Of a stretch of 60,000 nt of DNA, positions 30,246 through 40,013 are shown piece after piece. Numbering within the stretch: the stretch's first letter is position 1; each line of letters starts with the position of its first letter. The position numbers were made by a program, and so were the translations under genes. Origin of the DNA: Lineus longissimus (taxonomy: Eukaryota; Nemertea; Pilidiophora; Heteronemertea; Lineidae); assembly GCF_910592395.1 (NCBI RefSeq), contig NC_088310.1, positions 16,191,501 to 16,251,500 of the forward strand. The letters run 5' to 3'. The notes beneath the pieces are model-generated. The model was not told where the DNA came from and ran no database searches. It saw only the letters and a list, made by a program, of their open reading frames with translations.

Positions 30246-31170
30246 AGTGCATGTTGTGCATTCGGTGAGTACTACATGTACAAGTGACCCTCTATTGGGC
30301 AGTACTCATTCACCTGTTCCCTGGAGATGGATGTTGCCTGTTTAAAGAGGATTAAACTGAACCCGTCGGTTCCTGATGACTCATCCAGGAAGATTTCTCG
30401 TGCATAGGTCACACTCGACAGTTTTCCCGACAGTGCATGAATGTTCTCTCAATTGCAAATGACACCCATTTCAAAATGCGTTTTAAAGGCGCTGTTCAAA
30501 TAGTGACATAGATCTAAACTGACGTTACTGAAACCAAAGATTTTTTGTTTGTCATCATTTGCATGGTCAGTGAAAGCAAAACTTAAAGAAAATATTGTGC
30601 TCTTTAAAAGATGAGGAATTTTTGTTAAGCTCAGCTGACAAAGTCAGTGGAGCTTGTCAAATAGCTATTCGAATGGTGTCCGTCCTTCCATCCATCAATC
30701 TGTGGACAAATTGGGCATTTTGTAACCGTAAGACCTAAGCACTTCTAATCTGGCAGTCGGGAAGAACAGCCCAAAATATGCTGCTGACAGAAGATTCAGC
30801 GCGATTCGACTGATATTTACGTTAAAAAATACTGTCACTTTATTCCAGCAGATAGAAGTTTGAAATAAAGTTGAAGAGGTCTGTATAATATTGAGGTTTT
30901 GACATAAAATAGATTAGTTTCGATTTATGCCACCAGTTGGCGGTATTGGGCAAAAGTGTAAATTTACACATTGTCAGCTATGTTTGAATTTCGCGGTTCG
31001 AGGCAATACTTAGGCTTCCCGAACAACGTCACAGTTGCACAGTTATGTTTTGAGCGCCTGAAGCTGCATGTTAACATCGAATCTAGGTAATAAAGGTACA
31101 GGAAATAAAAGTGCCGGAAGTAAAGTATTTACAAAGTGAGGAGAGAAAACCAAGGAAAAATTCCTTTGAA
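30246..31170. other. Intergenic, no feature seen
   Basis: No recognisable gene or element. Confidence 0.35.
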
Positions 31171-31180
31171 TCCTGGAGAA

Positions 31181-31640
31181 CTACACTAGCACCCTGTCAC
31201 CTACATGCAGACTGATATTCCTGACCTTGGCATCATGGCGGCCCTTAGTTGCTGCAGAAGCTTTATCATATGCATGTTCAAGGGACTGCTTGAGGTCTAG
31301 GACGTAGGTGTCATATGGCTTCCTGTCCTTCTCAAGTTCGCTGAGACCAAAGAACCAGTCAATTGGTAGTCTTAGCTGCCGGCCGAACATCAGTTCAAAT
31401 GGGGAGTACTTGGTCGAGTCATTTGTGGTGCAGTTGTAGGCATGGACTAAGAATTCGATATGTTTCGATCAGTGTGACTTCCTCTCTTTGTCCAGGCAAC
31501 CCAGCATGTCAATGAGGTGATAGGGCATGGTGAGTGAACTTTTCACCCCATTGATTTCTTTTAGCTGAGAGATGACTTTCCCTGCGAATGATGCACCACG
31601 TCTGAATGGAGTTGTGCTGGTAGACCAAAGTCAAGGAAGA
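31181..31640 (-). pseudogene. Ty3/gypsy integrase remnant
   Basis: The open part (31181-31390) reads MFGRQLRLPIDWFFG, then a linker, then VGDRVLV, the standard C-terminal end of Ty3/gypsy integrases (MFGR.(P/L)RLP.D..F and the chromodomain-adjacent GDRVLV). Upstream on the minus strand, other frames keep HAYN.T..D.T.YSPFEL, MLGCLDKERKSHWSKH-like and LTMPYH pieces of the integrase core, broken by a stop and frameshifts. It is a dead fragment with no adjoining pol. Confidence 0.75.
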
Positions 31641-31649
31641 ATTTTTTCC

Positions 31650-32640
31650 AAGGATGTCGGTCAATCATCGATCGCCGGCAAACCTGAAATATAAAAAAAC
31701 TTCTTCATGGGAAAACAATCTTTATTATACGCTCGGTGGCAACTACATACCGTTGAATGACGAGTCGAACTTTGCAAAGTTCGAGGCGGCAATTCGCTAT
31801 CATAATTGTAATACAGATAGGCATGGGGAAGGAACTGTGCGCGCTATAGATTCGACGTGTGGCTAGTGCGCATGTTAAACTCCCAAGTGTATGAAGGCCG
31901 AAGGATATAAAGGTTTGGCGCAAGAGCTCAAGGTGGGAGACCCTCCTAACCCCGGCAGGGAGCTCAGGGCTCAACATGTTCATCAGGGTTAATTGGTCGA
32001 CCGTATAGACTCTTCCAATAGAACCAGGTGGCGAGAGTAATAAACTGCTTTGCTCAGAAATAAGAACTCTAATTACTTACGGACCACAACTCATCAGCTC
32101 TCATCGCCGCCGAGCAAAAACGTCGCGACGAATAGCCGTTTATTGGAGCGGCAAACGGATCTACCATCAAATAGAGATGGCACGACACCTAAAATATACA
32201 AACAAAAAGTATTTAGACATAATCGCCAAACAAACCTGATATCGGGGACATCGGCTTTCTCATTTAGAAGCGTAAAACAAGTAATAAGTAGGCCCACCCG
32301 GTAATAGCGAGGATTCAATAGCCGATGATCGACGACATTGTGAGGTCAGGGCTGTACAGGTTTGAGGTTTGGTCCAAGAGCTCGGGGTGGGAGACCCTAG
32401 CTCAGGATTTAACATGTTCATTAGAGTGAAATGGTTGACCGTTTGGACAATTTCCATAGAACCAGGTCACGCGAGTAAAAAAACTGCTTTGCTCAGAAAT
32501 AAAAGCTCTCCAATTACTTACCGAACACAATGCATCAGCTCTCTCATCGCCATGGAAAAAATCTGGCGAAATTGTTATGTCCCCCCCCCCCCCTTATATC
32601 GAAGATTCAATAACCGATGATCGGCGACATTGCCGGAAAA
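31650..32640. repeat. Two diverged copies of a ~190-320 bp repeat
   Basis: Blocks at 31913-32108 and 32367-32551 share AAGAGCTC..GGTGGGAGACCCT, AACATGTTCAT.AG, CTGCTTTGCTCAGAAATAA, AATTACTTAC and CATCAGCTCTC.TCATCGCC. The downstream CAATA.CCGATGATCG.CGACATTG also occurs twice (about 32316 and 32608). An AATAAA-like signal precedes TTGCTCAG, so these may be LTR fragments beside the gypsy remnant. Their orientation relative to the integrase is unclear. Confidence 0.6.
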
Positions 32641-32975
32641 TTACCAGTGGCTTTACTTTCAAGATACATTAAAGGGATACAATGCTAATGACGAAATTGT
32701 TTTTTTTCGTGGTTAGACATCTTTGATAAAACAGATCGTATGTATACAGTTACCCCAAAAATTATTTGTACGCTATGAAAAAATTGCATAATCTCCAAAG
32801 CAGTGTGAAAATAACTGAAATAACTACTGATATCAGTATCTTGTTGGCTTTATTATTTCATGAAAAGCAGAAATGTTCGTTCCAGTGCACCCCTCAGGTG
32901 TGGTACCTGGTTACATAACTTTTGTGCCCCGTTAATTATCTGTACACTTTAAAGTCCTGTTTCTGTGAGAAGTGT

Positions 32976-33080
32976 TCAGTACTTGGTTGGTCCTCCATTG
33001 GCCTCAATGACATCTAGGCATCTCCTCAGCATACTATCCACCATTGTCGTGGTCACACGACAGCTCCCGTCCTCGTACTC
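32976..33080 (-). pseudogene. Tc1 transposase, C-terminal end
   Basis: Minus strand reads TMVDSMLRRCLDVIEANGG followed by PTKY and a stop (TGA at 32978-32976), the classic Tc1 transposase C-terminus (SM.RRC..VI...GG.TKY). It belongs with 38745-39635, from which it was separated by insertion. Confidence 0.82.
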
Positions 33081-33109
33081 AAAGAGAAAACAACGACTGA
33101 TTTTTCGCA

Positions 33110-34240
33110 TCTCTGCCATTTATCTACGATGATGAAGTTGATGATGATGATGATGGTTTAAATCTGTATCGACGTCCCTTCAGAGTAGACGGCACACTGA
33201 ACAATAACGGTATTTGAGCCTTAATTCGACGACTTGGGGACAACATCAAGTTTTGCATAAAACAACAAATGGCGTAAGCCCAGTGCCATCTTTGCCGGAG
33301 ATGCACAAACGGACACCAGTTCTGTCTTCGCCGAATTGCACAACTGGACACCACATAGCGGCCCCAACAAGCGACTGTCAATTAGGGCGCTTGTTACATA
33401 TCACGGAGTGTCCTGGATAACGTAAAAGTTGTTGAAATCATTCAACCTATAGAATCAAGGAATGCCTGGCCAATGCCACTATAGATCCTTTAAATTTCCA
33501 TACACCGGTAATAAAATCCTAACTTCTCATCCACTGAAAACACTAGTGCTTAAGCTGAAGGGATAAAACCCTATCCAGTTTAGACCCAAATAGGCACGGC
33601 GTCATCCAAGGAAAGTGACAACTGGATTTTGAACTCAGTCCAATGAATATAGAAACACAAACATAAACTTGTGTGATAATTGCAATGTACAAGCTGTCAG
33701 CTCCAACCCACTGCAATAAATAACAGTGAAAAGACTAGAAAAAACTGTTCTGAATGAGAACCTTGTTCAAAAACAGAGCAGAACCATTGTAAGATCTGAC
33801 CGAAACCTTACAACAGCATGAACTATAGAAAAGAGCGAGCCTGACAACTAATACTGCAATAACACATTGCAAACACATCCGCACTTGAATCCGCTTGATC
33901 CATAGCACTTATCATCCTCGAATACAAGAATTCCACTTAAGAGTATTACTTTAGAGAAACTTTCACAGGCAAATTTAATACACAGCTAGCACTTTTATAA
34001 CACTTAAGCCAATATTAACTCTAATGCTACCCACAAACTATGCTCCCAGGGGAAATTATTTATCCCAAGGTAAACATCCAAATAAATTTTAAAACAATCA
34101 GAGTCAAAAGGCTTATTGTCACAAGAGCGACACCTGTGGTCATCATGGTCATTACTAGTATTTCGCTTGGTCTTAGTATTTCACTTTATTCCTGAGATGC
34201 AGAAAAGTGCTCCAGTATACTAGTACGAATTCCGAAGTCC
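33110..34240. other. 3' end of the BEL/Pao copy, no ORF assigned
   Basis: AT-rich, presumably 3' UTR and a decayed LTR. A minus-strand frame at 33124-33381 with a (CATCAT)n run has no recognisable family. Confidence 0.4.
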
Positions 34241-34242
34241 GT

Positions 34243-34560
34243 CTAACGGACACAAACTTCTGGTCTGTCTTCGACAGCTTCAAGCAGACAGAGCTTGGCG
34301 ATGGGACAATGATATTCAGCCGATGCAGTTTTCACTCGTACATTTCGCCTTTCCGTTTGCCACTTCTCTCTGCGCTGCAGGCCTGGCAAGTACTCTTTAA
34401 GCCATCGTTGCAAAAAGAGATCGAGAAGGTATTGCACCTTCCTCCATTCCCGTCTGAGGAGATGATCCTCCTTTACAAATATGCCAGGTGGTAGTCCCGA
34501 CACCTTTCTATGCAGAAGGAAGTGGTTTGGCGTCAGCACTTCCAGGTCCTTGGGGGTCAT
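34243..34560 (-). pseudogene. BEL/Pao Pol C-terminal domain (DUF5641-like)
   Basis: [10 protein letters not shown] and [10 protein letters not shown]-like [17 protein letters not shown] followed by [12 protein letters not shown] are the conserved tail that follows BEL/Pao integrases. It is out of frame with the integrase because of an extra C in the CCCCC run near 34551 (the segments overlap at SDDP / KDLEVLTP). Confidence 0.8.
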
Positions 34561-35140
34561 CCGACACCGAGCACAGAGGACGGCAATTCATAATGGCCTC
34601 GGTTTCCGCCAACAATGTACGCAAGCCATTTTCCGTGAGCAGGCGATCACCCGATAGTGCTTTCAAGTGACGTTTCGAGGTCTTTACCAAACGTTCCCAA
34701 ACCCCAGACATATGCGCGGCAGTTGGGGGTTGGAATATAAACTTGATTCCACGTTGCTGCATGTCATCAGCGATTGTTGTTCGATTCCAATTCTCGATGG
34801 CTTCTCGCAACTCCCTTTCTGTGAAGTTAGAACTGTTATCACACCTTATTACCTCTGGGGGTCCTCGCCTGCTTATGAACTGTCGCAGGGTGAGAATGAA
34901 ATCATCTGTGCTAAGAGACTGCACCAACTCGAGATAGACGGCACGGGTTGCGAGACAAGTAAACAAACAACCCCAGCGTTTAGCAGTCCCGCTGCCCCAT
35001 TTTACCTCTGGGGGCCAAACAGATCCACGCCAGTGAAACTGAAACTGGGTTTGTAGGGTGTAAGTCTGCATGCAGGCAAGGCGGCCATCACTTGTTCCAT
35101 AGGCCTAGCATTTCTGCGACGACAATCGATGAATTCAGCA
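34508..35140 (-). pseudogene. BEL/Pao integrase
   Basis: The segment begins with the zinc-binding edge CRRRNARPMEQVMAALPACR (other frame, about 35130-35070), then FTGVDLFGP, then after a -1 shift in a C run near 35022 the core KRWGCLFTCLATRAVYLELV, IRCDNSSNF, GIKFIFQPPTAAHMSGVWER and [14 protein letters not shown]. The catalytic D,D,E pattern can be followed: D of FTGVD, D of CDN, and the E in GVWER. Two single-base shifts in homopolymers break an otherwise well conserved domain, so sequencing error is possible. Confidence 0.85.
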
Positions 35141-35876
35141 GCTGGTCATTTAGAGAAATACCCTTGAACTTCGCGGCTGCATCAAACACGACCCTTACTT
35201 TTTCAGGTTTGCGAGGATGCATTATTGAGTGGTGCGGCAAATACCATGTTTTAGAATTACGCTTTAGGGTTTCTTCTTCGCTCAGTTGCACGGCATATCC
35301 CTGGCTAAACAGTTTAGTCAATGACGCAGTGTACTTTTCATGAAGCTGTGGGTTCTTAGCCAACTCTCTTCTTAGTGACTCTAAACGAGATTCAGCCAAT
35401 GCTCTGTTGTCTGGCAGCCATGTGTCCTCAGCCTTCCACAGCATGCCGACTTCGTACCGGTTGTCCACTTTTCTGGTTGTGTCCTCGAGCCTTTTCAAAG
35501 CACGGCAATCCTCAGCAGACATCCCTTTCTTTTCAGCGACACCCAAACTATCCAGCTCCAAAAACTGATGTAGGTGTGACTCTGGCTGAGTTTCACCATT
35601 CTTCATGAAGTGCGCATTGACTTTCTGCTTACTATCACTCCTGGCCGGACTGATTGGTCCGAATACAGACCAGCCAAGTAATGTTCGTACAGCGAAAGGT
35701 TCACCAGCTTTCCGCAGCCGACTTTCCAAGTGAACCTGAACTTCAGGGACGTTAGCACCGATGAGCATGGTAACGTCTTCGATGTCGACTTCTGACATTT
35801 CAATGCCCTCCAAATGAGGCCACTTACTCAAGTCTCTTGGGCGTGCAGTGTTAATATCCAGAGTGGGAACCCACAA
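35130..35876 (-). pseudogene. BEL/Pao protease C-terminus and reverse-transcriptase N-terminus
   Basis: WVPTLDINTA, DVTMLIGANVPEV and AVRTLLGWSVFGP are the end of the BEL/Pao protease/linker (DUF1758 region). LDSLGV, YEVGMLWK, LPDNRALAESRLESL and WYLPHHSIMHPRKPEKVRVV followed by FDAAAKFKGISLNDQLL form the start of the reverse transcriptase. It is then joined directly to integrase sequence at the GAATTC near 35138. The catalytic YxDD palm and RNase H, some 1.5-2 kb in a complete element, are missing. Confidence 0.85.
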
Positions 35877-37030
35877 CTCCTTGAATACTGACTGTTTCTA
35901 CGGACGCTGCCCCGCCATGTTTTGTCATTTCACTTGCTGTAAGCAGTTCCGGTGCGCGCACTGCCTGTCGGGTAGGCGGGCCGGGACTTTGAAAATTAAT
36001 ATTATTACTTTGTTCTGGTTGAGTGAATATTTGGGCGTTATCCCAGTCGACCATATTTCGTGGAGTTGAGGAGACGTTTTTTACTGCACTGCCGTGTTCG
36101 TTTGGTGTTGTCCTGTTTTTGTGCAGTCCTGTTTTGTGAGCGTGATGTGGATTTTATTCTAAAGGATTTTTTAATGGGTCGCTACAGGTGCCTTGCGGCA
36201 CTGTAGTCTTCTTGAAGGACCGCGATAGGCCTATTCTGTCCAAAGGCCTCACCTTTGTAAGTAGTTTTTATGGTTGGTTTAATTCAGAACTTCAAGCACA
36301 TCGTTGACGTTACGTATTTATAAAACCCAAAAAATAGTTACAGAGAGAATAGATTTATGTTTCGAAACGTGATATAGTTTTATGTGTGTGATGTATTACC
36401 CTCCGTTATTAGAGGGCTGTGTTAGATTGTTGTTGACATAGAGGAGGGGGTTAGAATCATAGGCCAAGAATTGATTGGAACGTGCTATCTAGGATACCGA
36501 CACTGTGTCTATTCGTGAGAGTAGTATCACCCTGGCTTTATCGAGGTTTGCTGCAACATATAGTCGATAGATGGCGTCCGTGATGTCTGGATCGCTGCGT
36601 GTATATATAGATGAGTACTGTTAAGAGTCTCGCTTTAAGGACGTCCACTTATTTATAGATGAGAATAGTCTCGCCCTTTTTACGTCCGTTCCGTTGTTGC
36701 AGAATATATTTCCAGAACTACTCTTTGACACTAATAGTATCACTTTGCCAGCATTGACTTCGTCATCGTTTCGTTTGGTCTAGTGATAGGCTAACCCTCT
36801 GTAATTATGCAACAACCCGTTATATATATATCAATTATGTGTGTGAAGCACTACGTGCTGCTTATATTGGCTTAACGCCACAATTTACCGAACTCGACAC
36901 TGATCTTAAAAATCTTGCCCTCTGGGCGTATAATCCAGAGTGTTACCAATCAGAGGATATAGTGCTGCTCCACGCCTGATGTCGTGACTTGTGTACGTTG
37001 AAGCCGTCTTGCCGAGGGGACTTCCGTGTT
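35851..37030 (-). other. Unassigned ~1-kb segment between protease start and RT
   Basis: Collinear BEL/Pao sequence stops near 37040 and resumes near 35880. The interval contains no known domain. A 67-codon frame starting at ATG 36054 (MVDWDNAQIFTQ, later RQAVRAPELLTASEMTKHGG) looks like a protein N-terminus and runs up to the pol segment in another frame. It might be the leader and LTR of a second, head-to-tail BEL/Pao copy, or a separate insertion. I found no inverted or direct terminal repeat. Confidence 0.4.
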
Positions 37031-37039
37031 CGATCGTCA

Positions 37040-37330
37040 CTACTTGACTACTGGGGTTGGAAACGGGTGCCGTCTGGCGAGGTCCAATAGCAGCAGATCG
37101 ACTTCCGATTCGGTGAGTAAAAACCTAATTATCTCACCTTTCGTCATCGTAAAAACACTGACTTTCTTCATTGGAGACTTCGCTGCTTCCACGTACAGAC
37201 TAACTCTACTCACAGTCAGAGACGATTCACCCGCCATCGTTGTTATGGCCATGGTCTCCTGACTACCAGCTGGAAGCTTCAGCCTATCACTGAGCGACTT
37301 TCTGATGAAGGTTTCTTCACTACCTTAATC
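37040..37330 (-). pseudogene. BEL/Pao aspartic protease start with a stop in the active site
   Basis: Directly downstream of gag the frame reads ALLD-stop-GSEETFIRKSL, then MAITTMAGESSLTVSRVSLY. BEL/Pao proteases have ALLDSGS here, so the middle residue of the D(S/T)G triad is replaced by TAA. The segment then loses homology near 37040. Confidence 0.75.
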
Positions 37331-38698
37331 TAACAGAGCATAGGTTGTGACAGAAGTACCTGTGCCCCAAACTCTTATTGGGACCACCTGTAGTGCCACC
37401 TTTGGTCTAGATGAGCCTACAGCATAGGAATTTGCAGCGTCCGGGCGGTCTGATGATGCTGGAGCACCTGCTTGGTCACCATTGTATCTGAACTTGTGTA
37501 ACAGTGTGGCACGTTTACCAGGACAAATGGTACACTGTGGTCTTACTTTGCAATCGGCGAGAAAATGTTTGGAGAGACAGTTAAAGCATAGCCTGTTAGC
37601 TCTGACAAAACCATCAGGTTCCTTCAGTGTTTTTCCCTTAAACTGAGCACAATCGACGAGTTTGTGAACTTGGCCGCAATCATAGTACTTCAGTTTTGGC
37701 CTTTCCCTGTACCTGTTGCTTGCATGGTCTTGTCCCTCCACTTGGGTGGTGAAGGTTGATGTCTTTGCGGGTTTGCCGTTGTCACTGCCACGCTTACTGA
37801 CGACGGCATCGGTCTTGGCCTTGGTTTTATGCGAATCTCCAAATTTTCCAAATATGGGGTCGCTAGCGGCATCAGCTTCTTCTTCAACAAACATCACTAG
37901 TCTTTCAAGTGAAGGAGGGGAATTTTCTTTCCTCATCTGCTGCGCCTTGTTTCTCCATTTAACTTGGAGAGGGATTGGTAGTTTTCGAGCCATGACTGCC
38001 AGGTTGGCACTATTCATTTCACCAGTGGCGTTCAAAGTTACTAGAGTTTCATAAACCGTCCTAGCCTTATCAGCAAAATCGCACAGGGCTTGTGCGTCAT
38101 TGATTGCAATATTAGGTGTGTTAATAAGCGAACTAACACATGCTTCTGTTACTGCGTGAGGCTGACCAAAATGCCGTTCTAGCACTGCTAGCGCCTTAGC
38201 CAAGCCTCCCGTTACACCATCGAACCCAGCTATGGCACGTTTTGCCCAGCCTTCCACGAACTGCATCAGGTGAGCCATCTTGTGGGCCTCGCTTAGGCTC
38301 TGTGACCCAATCATCTGGTCAAACCAAGTTTTGAATTTGTGATACTGACTAGAATCACCACTGAATTTCACAATGTCTAGCACAGGCAAAGTAGCCTTCA
38401 GGGCTAATTTGTCCATGGTACTGACGAACTGCTCCATGCTGGTATCTACAGCACAATCTGGCTTAGTCAGACCGACATTTGACTTGTCTTTACTAGCGGT
38501 GGTAGTGTCACATTTCTTATTCAAGGCTTCCTGATCAGCCTTTAGTTCAGCAATGATTTGGTGGAAGGAATGAACAAACTGATTAATTACTTCATGTACC
38601 TTGTTATTGTTACTGTTTTCCAACACTTTAGGAACCGTTTTTTGACGACCACTGCTCTCAATGTCGAAAGCAGGCACTGGCACTATTCTTGAGGGCAT
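37325..38698 (-). CDS. BEL/Pao Gag (DUF1759-type)
   Basis: An open frame of about 457 codons counted from ATG at 38698; the frame itself is open to 38755 but the upstream codons overlap Tc1 sequence. A coiled-coil-like N-terminal part (residues ~30-90) is followed by the capsid-like core LPVLDIVKFSGDSSQYHKFK, then MAHLMQFVEGWAKRAI, ALAVLERHFGQPHAV and LPIPLQVKWR. Three zinc-knuckle-like motifs end the protein: YYDCGQVHKLVDC, CFNCLSKHFLADC and CTICPGKRATLLH. It runs into the protease (ALLD) without an intervening gap, so gag and pol were one frame in the parent. It is distinct in sequence from the gags at 21493 and 45396. Confidence 0.85.
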   Translation of the reverse strand: MPSRIVPVPAFDIESSGRQKTVPKVLENSNNNKVHEVINQFVHSFHQIIAELKADQEALNKKCDTTTASKDKSNVGLTKPDCAVDTSMEQFVSTMDKLALKATLPVLDIVKFSGDSSQYHKFKTWFDQMIGSQSLSEAHKMAHLMQFVEGWAKRAIAGFDGVTGGLAKALAVLERHFGQPHAVTEACVSSLINTPNIAINDAQALCDFADKARTVYETLVTLNATGEMNSANLAVMARKLPIPLQVKWRNKAQQMRKENSPPSLERLVMFVEEEADAASDPIFGKFGDSHKTKAKTDAVVSKRGSDNGKPAKTSTFTTQVEGQDHASNRYRERPKLKYYDCGQVHKLVDCAQFKGKTLKEPDGFVRANRLCFNCLSKHFLADCKVRPQCTICPGKRATLLHKFRYNGDQAGAPASSDRPDAANSYAVGSSRPKVALQVVPIRVWGTGTSVTTYALLD

Positions 38699-38744
38699 TT
38701 CCCTTCCCCCAATGTCACGCTCAGGGGCTCCTAACAAGCCAATG

Positions 38745-39635
38745 TCACGTTCCAAGTGTGTCTAAGCATGTCCTTAAGTTGTCTGCTTGTTGGATGGGGC
38801 AGATTCTGGACGTCGTTGTTCGAGTTCATGCCACATGTACTCTATGGAATTCAGATCCGGACTCTGAGGGGGCCATTCAAGTACATCAACGTGTTCCCTC
38901 TCCATCTTGATTCGCTTTGCGGTATGTTTTGGGTCATTATCGTGTTGAAACGTAAAATCCTGCCCAAGCAACTTCGCAGCGAATAGCAGCATCATGTGGT
39001 TAATGAGAATTCCTTCGTAGACCTCTGCATTCATGATTCCGTCAATAAACGTCAGCTCTCCAACACCACTTGCTGCCATTCAGCCCCAAACCATAACGCT
39101 ACCACCCCCATGCTTTACCGTAGGGGCCAAGCACTGTGGTTTGTAGGCTTCCTGGGTGGTACGCCACACCCTTGGTTTTCCATCATTTCCAAACGTGTTG
39201 TACTTGCTCTCGTTTGACCATAAAATGGAGCGCCAGAATTCTGAAGACTTGTTTACATGTTTCTTAGCAAACGCAAGACGTTTTTTCTTATTCCTGTCAC
39301 TGATGAACGGCTTTTTTCGTGGTATTCTACCCTTGAGTCCAAATTCATTCAATCTGTTACGTACGTCTGGGGGCATACGCTAACACCAGTGAAGCTTAGT
39401 ACTTGAGATGCAATCTTTTCGGCTTATAACCTGTGATTCTTTATTGCTTGTTGCCTAATGTGTCGGTCCGTCCTCTCTCCAGTCTTTCTTTTCCTGCCAC
39501 ACCCAGAAATGATGCGAATTTCACCACTTTTCTTGTACTTTGTGATAATGTACTGCACAGTAGTATGTGCCATATCCAGCCAAAGGAAACTACCTTCTCC
39601 CTCAATGCATGGCCAATTTCATTGGTTTTAGCCAT
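38745..39635 (-). pseudogene. Tc1 transposase, N-terminal and catalytic parts
   Basis: The N-terminus MAKTNEIGHALREKVVSFG (39635) is the Tc1 helix-turn-helix start. Then follow MPPDVRNRLNEFGLKGRIPR, WRSILWSNESKYNTFGNDGK (first catalytic Asp replaced by Asn in WSNES), GGGSVMVWG-stop-MAASGVGELTF (a TGG changed to TGA at about 39080), and FQHDNDPKHTAKR, PPQSPDLNSIEYMWHELEQR with catalytic D and E/D. A shift leads to QLKDMLRHTWN. At least one stop and several shifts make it a pseudogene. The C-terminus lies at 32976-33080. Confidence 0.85.
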
Positions 39636-40013
39636 ATTTCAGCTCAGAAATCCTCACTCAATTCGACAAGAAGGCGACTTGACTAAAATTACTAGGGGTG
39701 CAGCGTGTTTATTTATGTAGTTCAATTTTGTGATTATGTAATCCCACCTCACTAATGGTTATGCAAGACACTATTCCACTCAACTAGGCTTAAATAGTTA
39801 CAAAACCGCTCCACACGGGTGTGGTCACATAAGTTAAATAAGGATGTACAAATAATTTTTGGGGCATTGAAGTTATGTAATCAAGTACCACTCACTAGGG
39901 ATGCATTAGAATGAACAGTTTTTGTTTTTATGAAGTGAATAAACTTAATTGGCTCTGATATGAATAGCCATTTTAAAAATTCAGACCCCAGCTGGTGATT
40001 TTTGGGGTAACTG

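Larger units (their letters stand above)
33110..38740 (-). mobile_element. Decayed BEL/Pao retrotransposon inside the Tc1 element
   Basis: Gag, protease start, reverse-transcriptase N-terminus, integrase and the DUF5641-like tail appear in the BEL/Pao order on the minus strand. The Tc1 transposase reads up to LKDMLRHTWN at about 38745 and resumes near 33080. GTGAC occurs at both Tc1 junctions and may be the 5-bp target duplication. No intact 5' LTR separates gag from the Tc1 sequence, so the 5' end is rearranged. A 3' LTR may lie between about 33400 and 34130 (TGTCGCTCTTGTGACAATAA on the minus strand), but no second copy confirms it. Confidence 0.7.
32747..40013 (-). mobile_element. Tc1/mariner element split by a retrotransposon
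   Basis: Terminal repeats CAGTTACCCCAAAAAT (32747-) and ATTTTTGGGGTAACTG (to 40013) are flanked by TA on both sides (32745-32746, 40014-40015), the Tc1/mariner target site. Similarity between ends extends about 200 bp inward (CCCCAAAAATTATTTGTAC, (G/C)TTACATAACTT, CATGAA/ATGAAG blocks). A transposase pseudogene lies inside in minus orientation, its C-terminus separated from the rest by about 5.6 kb of BEL/Pao-derived sequence. Confidence 0.8.
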
